Of a DNA stretch of 58,736 nucleotides, positions 51,298-57,892 are shown one piece after another. The first letter of the stretch is position 1, and the number at the start of each line of letters is the position of its first letter. The notes under the pieces were generated by a model. The model was not told the DNA's origin. It did not search any database and saw only the letters and a list, made by a program, of their open reading frames with translations. Both the position numbers and the translations under genes were made by a program. The stretch comes from Clostridia bacterium (GTDB lineage Bacteria > Bacillota > Clostridia > Oscillospirales > CAG-272): positions 1 through 58,736 of the forward strand of contig JAGBTM010000049.1 in assembly GCA_017631325.1 (NCBI GenBank), read 5' to 3'.

Positions 51298-51909
51298 TTA
51301 TTCATTGTTTTTCTCTGCATCTAAAGTCGCAATAAGCTCCTTGTACCCGTCAAAGCCGTATAGCAAATTCATAGCCTCAATAAGTGCGTTTGCGCTCATA
51401 TCAGGTGGCAATTCGCAAAGCTTTGCAAGAGAGGAGCGTCTGTTCGAGGCACCCTCGCCTCCCGAAAGACCGTCTAAATAAAAATCAGTCTTGGTGATTT
51501 TTTTATCCGTGCGTAGCGTCTGCTCACCCGTGCTTATAAATGGTGAAAGAAGTCTGAGAAGCACCTCGCTCCCCATTCCCTCTACGCCTATAAGACCTGC
51601 GCGAGAGCGATGGGTCTTTCTTTTTTCCTTACCCTCTCTTTTGGGAATGTAAAGATTGTGTATTTTTTCCTTTGGAATAATCCCCTGCAAAAACGAGCGT
51701 ATCTGCACCCCACCACCGTCGGAATCGGTAAGGACTATAACACCGTTATAGGATAGCTTTCTTAAGAGTAACTGCTTTTCCTTATTGTTGAATACAGAGA
51801 AGCCGTCGGTGGTTACAACCGTGGCGTCAACTATACTCTGAAGTGTGGATTTATCGTAGCGTCCCTCTACTATTATTGGCAGGCTCACCCTTGGTTTTTC
51901 ACTTGTCAT
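51298..51909 (-). CDS. rnmV: Toprim protein, RNase M5-like (DUF4093 type)
   Basis: A 203-residue protein with an N-terminal Toprim domain: the acidic motif PIIVEGRYDKSTLQSIV, followed by GVIVLTDSDGGGVQIR. A C-terminal helical part follows (GVEGMGSEVLLRLL, then DLYLDGLSGG-like sequence). RNase M5 trims 5S rRNA precursors in Bacillota; this form is longer than B. subtilis RnmV and keeps the C-terminal extension typical of clostridial DUF4093. The ATG at 51909 follows AAGGGAG and overlaps the nth stop (ATGA), so the two are coupled. The M5 function is inferred. Confidence 0.72.
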   Translation of the reverse strand: MTSEKPRVSLPIIVEGRYDKSTLQSIVDATVVTTDGFSVFNNKEKQLLLRKLSYNGVIVLTDSDGGGVQIRSFLQGIIPKEKIHNLYIPKREGKEKRKTHRSRAGLIGVEGMGSEVLLRLLSPFISTGEQTLRTDKKITKTDFYLDGLSGGEGASNRRSSLAKLCELPPDMSANALIEAMNLLYGFDGYKELIATLDAEKNNE

Positions 51910-52562
51910 TCTCGCTCTCCCTTCTTGTGACTGCACAAATCAGAAAGCGGACAGACGTCGCACTTCGGCCCTCTTGCAAGGCATATTTCCCTACCAAAGT
52001 TTACAATTCTATGACAAAAGTCGCTTCCCTTTTCTATATCCATAAGCGAGCGTAGTATCATTTCTATCTTGTAAGGGTCGCGCAGGGTCTCAGGATACAT
52101 ACCGAGCCTTCCACATATCCTGATGCAGTGTGTATCGCACACAATAGCACCCTTGCCGTATACGTCACCGAGCAGAAGATTTGCTATTTTTCTGCCAACT
52201 CCGGGCAACTTTAGCAGCTGTTCCATCTCGCTTGGCAGAACACCCGAAAATCTATCTATGAGCATCTGTGATGCCGCCTTGATATTGTCCGCCTTCATTC
52301 TGTACAGACCGCAGGGCTTTATAATTTCCTCGATTTCGGATAAATCGCCCTCCGCCATATCATAGGCCGTCGGAAAGCGCGAAAACAGCTCCTCTGACAC
52401 TATATTCACTCTTGCATCGGTACACTGTGCCGAAAGCCTGCCCATAACGAGAAGCTTCCACGGGTCGCCCTTGTAGTTGAGCGCACATTCGCTCTCAGGA
52501 TACAGCGTCTCAAGTCTGTCTATTACAGCTTCCAGCCTCTTGGCCTTTTCCTTTTTTGTCAT
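51906..52562 (-). CDS. nth: Endonuclease III
   Basis: A 218-residue DNA glycosylase/AP lyase for oxidised pyrimidines. The helix-hairpin-helix LLKLPGVGRKIANLLL carries the catalytic lysine, and VCDTHCIRI has the catalytic aspartate. The C-terminal cysteines CLARGPKCDVCPLSDLC (C-x6-C-x2-C-x5-C) bind a [4Fe-4S] cluster. Length matches E. coli Nth. Translationally coupled to the downstream Toprim gene. The N-terminal helix (KKEKAKRLEAVIDRLETLYP) is as expected. Confidence 0.95.
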   Translation of the reverse strand: MTKKEKAKRLEAVIDRLETLYPESECALNYKGDPWKLLVMGRLSAQCTDARVNIVSEELFSRFPTAYDMAEGDLSEIEEIIKPCGLYRMKADNIKAASQMLIDRFSGVLPSEMEQLLKLPGVGRKIANLLLGDVYGKGAIVCDTHCIRICGRLGMYPETLRDPYKIEMILRSLMDIEKGSDFCHRIVNFGREICLARGPKCDVCPLSDLCSHKKGERE

Positions 52563-52665
52563 TTTCTTCCTCTTAACTTTTATTTGCTATGCCGAATTCA
52601 ATCCCCGAAAGAAGCACCTAGCTTTCGGTATTAAAGTCACAAAGCCGAAAATTTAAGGCGCGCTA

Positions 52666-53238
52666 TCACGCCTCTCGGTCTTCAAGCGCCTTATTAATAA
52701 GTGCGCGCGTCAACGTAAGGGATAGTCCCATTATGCTCTCGAACTCGCCCTCAAATTTCAGAACGAACCTACCGCCCCCACCTTGTATACCGTAAGCGCC
52801 GGCCTTGTCCATAGGCTCTCCTGTGTCGATATATTCGTATATTTCTCTGCTCGTCATTTCCTTGAAATACACTCTTGACGTATGAGTACCGCTGTACACC
52901 CTGTCTCTATAATGAACCGCGACGCCCGTATGCACTCTATGGCATTTGCCAGACAGTCCCGAGAGCATAAAATATGCGTCCTCTCTGTCGCGCGGCTTGC
53001 CGAGTGCCACTCCGTCAAGCTCAACGAGAGTGTCCGAGGATATAACCATATCCTCTCGGTCTACTAGCTCTGCCACCGCAGCGCCCTTTCTCCGTGCGAG
53101 CAGCTCAACACCCTCTTCACAGCCGACCGTAGATGGCAAATTTTCGTCGGTTTCCTTAGTTATAATATCAAATTTATCTACTATTCTAGATAAAAGCTCG
53201 CGTCGTCGAGGCGACTTCGAGGCCAAAATAATTCTCAC
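52666..53238 (-). CDS. maf: Maf-family nucleotide pyrophosphatase
   Basis: A 190-residue house-cleaning enzyme that hydrolyses modified nucleoside triphosphates such as dTTP/UTP analogues. It starts MRIILASKSPRRRELLSRI with the phosphate-binding SxSPRR motif, then SSDTLVELDG, the GKPRDREDAYFMLSGLSGKCH segment and the GAYGIQGGGG region near the C-terminus. Length and motifs match the YhdE-type subgroup. A 100-bp gap separates it from nth. In B. subtilis it adjoins the mre/min cluster; here it does not. Confidence 0.93.
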   Translation of the reverse strand: MRIILASKSPRRRELLSRIVDKFDIITKETDENLPSTVGCEEGVELLARRKGAAVAELVDREDMVISSDTLVELDGVALGKPRDREDAYFMLSGLSGKCHRVHTGVAVHYRDRVYSGTHTSRVYFKEMTSREIYEYIDTGEPMDKAGAYGIQGGGGRFVLKFEGEFESIMGLSLTLTRALINKALEDREA

Positions 53239-53288
53239 CTTAATACCTCACGGTAATTTAAAACTCGCGCCATTAGGCACTATATTCT

Positions 53289-53317
53289 ATTTTACAACAA
53301 AACGCCCGCTTTTTCAA
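53289..53317 (-). promoter_or_regulatory. Promoter for maf, overlapping the first unit of the 22-bp array
   Basis: On the minus strand there is TTGAAA, a 17-nt spacer, TAAAAT. The -35 lies inside the first repeat unit (TTTTCAAGTG on the plus strand), so the array abuts this promoter directly. Confidence 0.65.
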
Positions 53318-53550
53318 GTGCTGTTTTGATTTTTGCAAATACCGTTTTACATTTTGCCAAGTGCAGTTTTATCTTTTGCCAAGTGCAGTTTTATCTTTTG
53401 CCAAGTGCAGTTTTATCTTCTGCCAAGTGCAGTTTCATCTTTTGCCAACTGACATTTTATCTTTTGCCAAGTAACATTTGCTTTTGATGAGCACTCTTCT
53501 CTGACGCCAAGCGTCGATATCTTTACTAAGCGATGATTTCATTTCTTACC
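53311..53550 (+). repeat. 22-bp tandem array upstream of maf
   Basis: About eleven units of TTTTGCCAAGTGCAGTTTTATC. The GCCAAGTGCAG anchors at 53356, 53378, 53400, 53422, 53444 and 53466 give a 22-bp period, and an earlier unit at 53335 is 21 bp before. Central copies are near-identical; flanking copies degrade gradually. No hairpin potential within a unit. Confidence 0.92.
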
Positions 53551-53560
53551 AACCTTATAT

Positions 53561-53593
53561 AAATAAATGAGCGGAGCTCAAACGAGCTCCGCC
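53561..53593 (-). terminator. Terminator of the solute-binding lipoprotein gene
   Basis: On the minus strand GGCGGAGCT pairs with AGCTCCGC around a 6-nt loop, followed by T/A-rich sequence, 20 bp past the stop. Confidence 0.8.
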
Positions 53594-53612
53594 CTGATTT
53601 TGTTTGTAATTA

Positions 53613-55730
53613 TTACTGCTGTGCAGTGCTTCCAAGCATCTTCCAAGAGGTAATTACGTTCTTGAGGTAATTCGTCTTCTTGACGGTCATTTCATCGTAA
53701 ACGGTCTGCATGTTAGCAATCTTGTATCCGTTACCAACGAGAATCTCGTGCCAACGGTTACCTACTGCGCTACCGTCGGTGGCGCTGTTGAAGTCACCCA
53801 TGATGTCCTCAAAGGTCTTGTCGAACACGTCACGAACGTGGTTACGTATGTAGGTAAGCATCGCTACGTTATCGCTACCAACCGCACCCTGAACCGACTG
53901 AGCAAGCTCCTGCTCGTAGTAGTTCTCAAGGATCGCAGAGGAGTGAGTAGATACGTAGTCAAGGAACGCTGCACACTGCTCGAAGCTCTTGGTAAGAGAA
54001 GCAACGGCTACGATACGAGCGTCGTTGTGAACGAAGGTCTGGTACTCGTCGCCTGCTCTGTATACGGGAATGGGTACGATACCGAAGCCGGACTCCTTTC
54101 TCATGCCCTGGTAATCGGACTCCTCGAGCTGACCAAGAGGAATGATGCTACCAAAGAGAATCTTGCCGCCAACGAATCTGGTACGGATACCGGACATGTT
54201 GGAGTCGAAGCAGATACCCGCGTTAGCGCCCTCGGTGAAGAGCTTGTTAAGAGCCTCTGCAAATGCAACGAACTCGTCGTTCTTCTCGGGGTAGGTTACA
54301 AGATAGTCGCCTACTACGAAGTCCTTGGTCTTCTCGTCTGCGAGAGCTGCAGCCTTTCCTTCAGCGGTAAGAAGCGTCTTGTTAAGAATCTTTACGCTGG
54401 AGGTGTAAAGAATACCCGAAGCGGGAAGCGAGGTACCTATAGCAAATCCGAGAGTATCGGAAAGGTCTGCAGTACCTGCCATACCGGTAGCGCCGCTATC
54501 TTTGTAAACTGCAGAGCTGAACTTAGCAAGAGTGTCGTAGGTCCAACCGCCACCCCAAACGAGTGCGTAGAAGTACTCAATGTTGGAGTCGTAATTCTCG
54601 GGAAGAACCTCCTCGCCCTCGAAGGTAATGCCTTCAATGGTAGGAAGACGTTTCTTGTTGATGGTGTTCATAAGCTCGATGTTTACAGGAATAATATGGA
54701 ATGCACGAACAAGGTCGGTGCAGTAGTTCGAGCCGAGGCAGTATATCTTATCGTTAGAAAGCGAAAGCGAGAGCATGTACTGGTAGAAGTAACCCTTACC
54801 GGACTCGGAATCGAAGTAGTTGTCGCTCGAGTACTCGTAGTCGGGGGAGTTGAACTGGAAGTAGTTGTTACCCATACCTACTACGGGTGCACCTGCTTCG
54901 CCGCTATTAGACTTAAGGTTAGCAAAGCAGCCCTTAAGAGCAGCACAACCTAAGTCGTATACGAAGTTACAGTACATATCGGGCGAAGAGCCGGGGGTAT
55001 ATGTAGTACTGTTCTTGTAGATAACGTCGATAGCGTAACTCCAGTCGTACTTAGAAATGCTGTAATCGTAAATGACGTTTACGCCGGTGCTACGCTGAGC
55101 ATCTCTGTTTCTCTTCTTGATGTTGACGTCGATGTCAGCAGTGCTATCGCCAACGTCGCCTGCGTAGAATCTTCTCGTACCTGCAGGAAGCTGACCGGAG
55201 TCAGAAGCCTCAGTCATAGAGAATACCAAGCTGGTGGTGTCCCAATAGTAGTTGTCGGAAACGCCGCCAAGGGTCTTTTCCGCACCGCAAACACTACAAG
55301 TGTTGCCGTCGAACGTATGCTCGGTCTTGGAGCCTACGTCAGTCTGAACGTCGGTAGCGTCGCATCTGTCACACTTTGCGGTCTTGGTACCATCCTTAGT
55401 ACAAGTCGCATCGTTGTTGGATACGTAGTTTGTAAAGCTGTGTCCGCTAGCGCAAGGACCTTCAGTGGTTCCCTCTGTAGCTCCACAGGTGCAGATGCCA
55501 TTTACGTAGGTATGGCTGAGCATCGTGCCCGCATCAGGCTGGGTATCGGTCTTGTCACAGTTGTCACACTTAGCAGTCTTGGTTCCGTCCTTGGTGCAGG
55601 TAGCGTCGTTGTTGGACGAATAGCTCGTAAAGCTATGTCCGCCGGCGCAGGGATCCTCTTCACCGCCACAGGAAACCAATGCGAATACAACCGCAAAAGC
55701 CAAAAGCAAGCCTAAAATTTTGGTTTTCAT
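53613..55730 (-). CDS. Extracellular solute-binding lipoprotein with two cysteine-rich N-terminal modules
   Basis: 705 residues. It has a lipoprotein signal with lipobox LVSC (C21). Residues 27-150 hold two tandem modules of about 60 residues (HSF-Y-SNNDATCTKDGTKTAKC, then CD-CD/RCD-TD, and a CTCG/CSVCG tail), each with paired cysteines and a histidine, which suggests a structural zinc site. From about 160 onward the fold resembles a large ABC solute-binding protein (periplasmic-type, with GIVPIPVYRAG). No permease genes lie adjacent. The two modules are similar also at DNA level, showing recent duplication. The ligand is not predicted. Confidence 0.8.
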   Translation of the reverse strand: MKTKILGLLLAFAVVFALVSCGGEEDPCAGGHSFTSYSSNNDATCTKDGTKTAKCDNCDKTDTQPDAGTMLSHTYVNGICTCGATEGTTEGPCASGHSFTNYVSNNDATCTKDGTKTAKCDRCDATDVQTDVGSKTEHTFDGNTCSVCGAEKTLGGVSDNYYWDTTSLVFSMTEASDSGQLPAGTRRFYAGDVGDSTADIDVNIKKRNRDAQRSTGVNVIYDYSISKYDWSYAIDVIYKNSTTYTPGSSPDMYCNFVYDLGCAALKGCFANLKSNSGEAGAPVVGMGNNYFQFNSPDYEYSSDNYFDSESGKGYFYQYMLSLSLSNDKIYCLGSNYCTDLVRAFHIIPVNIELMNTINKKRLPTIEGITFEGEEVLPENYDSNIEYFYALVWGGGWTYDTLAKFSSAVYKDSGATGMAGTADLSDTLGFAIGTSLPASGILYTSSVKILNKTLLTAEGKAAALADEKTKDFVVGDYLVTYPEKNDEFVAFAEALNKLFTEGANAGICFDSNMSGIRTRFVGGKILFGSIIPLGQLEESDYQGMRKESGFGIVPIPVYRAGDEYQTFVHNDARIVAVASLTKSFEQCAAFLDYVSTHSSAILENYYEQELAQSVQGAVGSDNVAMLTYIRNHVRDVFDKTFEDIMGDFNSATDGSAVGNRWHEILVGNGYKIANMQTVYDEMTVKKTNYLKNVITSWKMLGSTAQQ

Positions 55731-55796
55731 GTTTTTCTCCTTTATTATATAAATTTTTATTATTCAGTCATAAAATAAGAGTCGACCGGTACAATA

Positions 55797-55825
55797 ATAA
55801 TACCACAACGGGCACGCTAAGTCAA
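55797..55825 (-). promoter_or_regulatory. Promoter for the solute-binding lipoprotein
   Basis: On the minus strand there is TTGACT, a 17-nt spacer, and TATTAT with GTGG before it. Confidence 0.85.
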
Positions 55826-56274
55826 GTAATATCAAATAATTAAATATATATTTAGAAAAGTTTTTGCATATTGCACAACATTTTTTGACAATATTTGTAT
55901 AACATGTACATAATGTTTTTAACATAATATTACAAAAGATTTAAAAATGTTACGTCCCTTCTAGGAGTCCAAAATCGCCTCGGCAACAGATGGCCCAAAA
56001 TCGCTCAAGCGAATAGGGGGCGCAAAAATACCTAACCCTACTCAAACTTAAAAATCGGCCCCGTATTAAAAGTTCAAAAGCGCTTAGGCAAAATGCAACG
56101 CGGGTGATACGCGCCGTTTCAAAAGGCTCCCGAGCGCCACACCTCCAGTGCCGTCTTACGCCTTGAAGAGCATCGGCTCGTGAAACCTCCTACAAAAAAT
56201 AAAACGCCAAAGCACTGCACTAAGAAAAAAATACGAATATGTGACAACTTTTTTAAAAAAATGCAAAAAATCTA
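55826..56274. other. Gene-free stretch upstream of tRNA-Gln
   Basis: AT-rich on the left, then GC-mixed from about 55960 to 56200. I see no open frame with a ribosome site, no strong hairpin and no repeat array here. Confidence 0.5.
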
Positions 56275-56303
56275 TTGACAAACCAAATTTTGTGTGCTAG
56301 AAT
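56275..56303 (+). promoter_or_regulatory. Promoter for tRNA-Gln
   Basis: TTGACA, 17-nt spacer, TAGAAT, with TGTGC before the -10. The spacing to the tRNA is 33 bp. Confidence 0.88.
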
Positions 56304-56336
56304 ATACAAGCACGAAAAAGCAAACACTACTCATAT

Positions 56337-56410
56337 AGCGGAATTGTGTAGTGGTAGCACAGCAGACTCTGACTCTGTATGCCTGGGTTCGAATCCTAGT
56401 TCCGCTGCCA
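56337..56410 (+). tRNA. trnQ: tRNA-Gln (CUG)
   Basis: A 74-nt tRNA with an encoded CCA. The acceptor AGCGGAA pairs with TTCCGCT and the anticodon loop CTCTGAC gives CTG. The T-arm is CTGGG-TTCGAAT-CCTAG. Halves of this T-arm recur twice downstream, each split by a structured insert. Confidence 0.95.
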
Positions 56411-56411
56411 A

Positions 56412-56450
56412 AAACAAAAAGCACTCTACACGGAGTGCTTTTTGTTTTTG
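56412..56450 (+). terminator. Terminator of tRNA-Gln
   Basis: AACAAAAAGCACTC pairs with GAGTGCTTTTTGTT around TACACG. A second copy (without the leading A-run) lies at 56593-56622 within the 171-bp duplication. Confidence 0.9.
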
Positions 56451-56501
56451 TCTGCAAAACCGCGGCTTCGAGCACAGTGTTTTGCCCTCCTCGGCAAAAC
56501 G

Positions 56502-56592
56502 TGGGTTCGCATACCTCGCCCGGAGATCGACAAGCTCGCTTGTCAGGCGCAGGGCGTGGGTATCTTCGCTACAAGCGAATATTCTAGTTCCG
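56502..56592 (+). repeat. Structured insert in a copy of the tRNA-Gln T-arm, copy 1
   Basis: TGGGTTCG (56502-56509), a 71-nt insert (56510-56580), then ATTCTAGTTCCG. The insert folds like the tRNA-Glu-linked one: outer stem ATACC/GGTAT with CGCCC/GGGCG, inner hairpin GACAAG-CTCG-CTTGTC, 3' hairpin TTCGCT-ACA-AGCGAA. Confidence 0.85.
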
Positions 56593-56672
56593 CACTCTAC
56601 ACGGAGTGCTTTTTGTTTTTGTCTGCAAAACTGCGGCTTCAAGCACAGTGTTTTGCCCTCCCCGGCAAAACG

Positions 56673-56767
56673 TGGGTTCGCATACCTCGCCCGAAGATCG
56701 ACAAGCTCGCTTGTCAGGCGCAGGGCGTGGGTATCTTCGCTACAAGCGAATATTCTAGTTCCGCTGC
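56673..56767 (+). repeat. Structured insert in a copy of the tRNA-Gln T-arm, copy 2
   Basis: TGGGTTCG (56673-56680), a 71-nt insert (56681-56751), then ATTCTAGTTCCGCTGC. It differs from copy 1 at one position inside the insert (GAAGATC against GGAGATC). Confidence 0.85.
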
Positions 56768-56800
56768 AAAAAAATCCAACTCAAAAGAGTTGGATTTTTT
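56768..56800 (+). terminator. Terminator hairpin after the duplicated element
   Basis: AAAAATCCAACTC pairs with GAGTTGGATTTTT around AAAA, with a T-run. It can act on both strands. Confidence 0.88.
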
Positions 56801-56803
56801 CAT

Positions 56804-56983
56804 TTGTGCCACAAGGCACAACATCATTTGCGTGGCACACGCAACATCATTTGACCGTCAGGTCAACATCATTGCCGCCCCGTGTGGCACAAATTAACGA
56901 GGTTGAGGCGTTGCCTCAAATAATGTTGCAACAAGTTGCAAACGATGTGATGCTTCGCATCAACGATGTTGCGCTCCATGCAA
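56804..56983. repeat. Array of eight short hairpins with variable stems
   Basis: Hairpins start at 56804, 56828, 56851, 56873, 56903, 56926, 56948 and 56969. Stems are TTGTGCC/GGCACAA, TTGCGTG/CACGCAA, TTGACC/GGTCAA, a degenerate TGCC/GGCA, TTGAGGC/GCCTCAA, TTGCAAC/GTTGCAA, TGATGC/GCATCA and a degenerate TTGCG/TGCAA. Loops are 2-4 nt in the intact units. Spacers are CATCAT in the first three, an irregular one, ATAATG, then ACGATG twice. No coding signal was recognised. Confidence 0.9.
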
Positions 56984-57072
56984 ACGGATACGCCTTTATT
57001 TCGAAAAACCGGTTGGCTGTTAGGAGATGCAGAAATGATAAAGAACAAAAAAATGACATTAATATCTGTTTT

Positions 57073-57136
57073 ACTAGAGATTGGACTGAAGTATCCTTTA
57101 AAGCTATACGCTTTTGAAGTATCAGACCAATCTCTT
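57073..57136 (+). terminator. Long stem-loop followed by T-run
   Basis: GAGATTGG pairs with CCAATCTC, extended by CTGA/TCAG and CTTTAAAGC/GCTTTTGAAG, with a TATAC loop, then TTTTT. It could end a transcript reading through the hairpin array. After it lie two direct copies of CGACTTGTGTG (about 57160 and 57181). A short frame from 57036 (56 codons, AGGAG ahead) runs through it but looks unconvincing. Confidence 0.6.
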
Positions 57137-57201
57137 TTTGCTATGCTTTTATTAACTTGCGACTTGTGTGGAGCGACTTTCGACTTGTGTGAGGCGAAGT
57201 A

Positions 57202-57230
57202 TTGACTTTTCTTAGAATTATCTGTATAAT
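57202..57230 (+). promoter_or_regulatory. Promoter for the rubredoxin-PnuC operon
   Basis: TTGACT, 17-nt spacer, TATAAT, 57 bp before the ATG. Confidence 0.85.
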
Positions 57231-57286
57231 AAATATGAGTAGAAGCTCTGATTTTCTGCAAAACAAAAAACCGAAAGGGTAAATTT

Positions 57287-57889
57287 ATGAACACAAACGC
57301 TCTTTTCAATATTGGATACGGACTGTACGTAATCACTTCAAACGACGGCGTGCGGGATAACGGAATGATATGCAACACGGTGTGTCAGCTTACCAGCAAC
57401 CCGATACAGCTCTCGGTAACCTTGAATAAGGGCTCATACACGCACGATACCGTAAAGAATACGGGAAAAATGAACGTATGCTGCCTGTCCACCGAAGCTC
57501 CGTTTAAAGTTTTTGAGGCCTTTGGATTTAAAAGCGGACGTGACACAGACAAATTTGCGGACTGCACGCCGCCGCGCTCCGAAAACGGACTCGTATTCCT
57601 GCCAAAATATATAAACGCCTATCTCTCACTCAAGGTTGAAAATTATATCGACCTCGGCTCTCACGGAATGTTTATTTGTACCCTCAGCGATGCCGAGGTT
57701 TTAAATAACAACGAGAGCATGAGCTACTCGTACTACCAAGGGAACGTAAAACCAAAAAAGGACTCAAAAAAAGAGAAGCGCGGCTACGTTTGTACTCTCT
57801 GCGGATACGTGCATGAGGAAGAAACAATGCCCGACGATTTCGTCTGCCCCTGGTGTAATCACGGCAAGGAATTCTTCGAAAAACTCTAA
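57287..57889 (+). CDS. hrb: High-molecular-weight rubredoxin (flavin reductase domain plus rubredoxin)
   Basis: 200 residues in two parts. Residues 1-150 match the FMN-binding flavin reductase-like fold (NALFNIGYGLYVITSNDG, NPIQLSVTLNKGSYTHDT). Residues 163-200 are a rubredoxin domain: YVCTLCGYVHEE and DFVCPWCNHGKEFFEK give two CxxC pairs for one iron. In Moorella and relatives such proteins pass electrons to oxygen- or NO-detoxifying flavodiiron proteins. The start follows AAAGGGT. PnuC follows after 3 bp. Partner reductases are not in this window. Confidence 0.92.
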   Translation: MNTNALFNIGYGLYVITSNDGVRDNGMICNTVCQLTSNPIQLSVTLNKGSYTHDTVKNTGKMNVCCLSTEAPFKVFEAFGFKSGRDTDKFADCTPPRSENGLVFLPKYINAYLSLKVENYIDLGSHGMFICTLSDAEVLNNNESMSYSYYQGNVKPKKDSKKEKRGYVCTLCGYVHEEETMPDDFVCPWCNHGKEFFEKL

Positions 57890-57892
57890 AAA

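Larger units (their letters stand above)
56422..56767 (+). repeat. 171-bp tandem duplication after tRNA-Gln
   Basis: CACTCTACACGG occurs at 56422 and 56593, a 171-bp period. Each copy contains the terminator hairpin, a second hairpin GTTTTGCC...GGCAAAAC, then the split T-arm element. The copies differ at about five positions. The second copy ends TAGTTCCGCTGC, reproducing more of the tRNA 3' end than the first. Confidence 0.93.

Noticed and set aside
53311-53550. Plasmid-type iterons or an origin
   Set aside because: No Rep gene or DnaA boxes lie nearby and the setting is an ordinary chromosomal gene context; similar arrays occur at several other loci.
56804-56983. CRISPR array
   Set aside because: Units are only about 23 nt, the palindromic part is variable, the linker is constant and 6 nt long, and no cas genes are present.
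56275-57117. 280-codon open frame over tRNA-Gln and its repeats
   Set aside because: It reads through the tRNA, terminator and duplicated elements; the apparent protein repeats simply reflect the 171-bp duplication.
57036-57205. 56-codon frame with AGGAG site after the hairpin array
   Set aside because: It runs through a strong stem-loop and direct DNA repeats, which give its cysteine pattern. Composition looks non-coding; kept only as a note.
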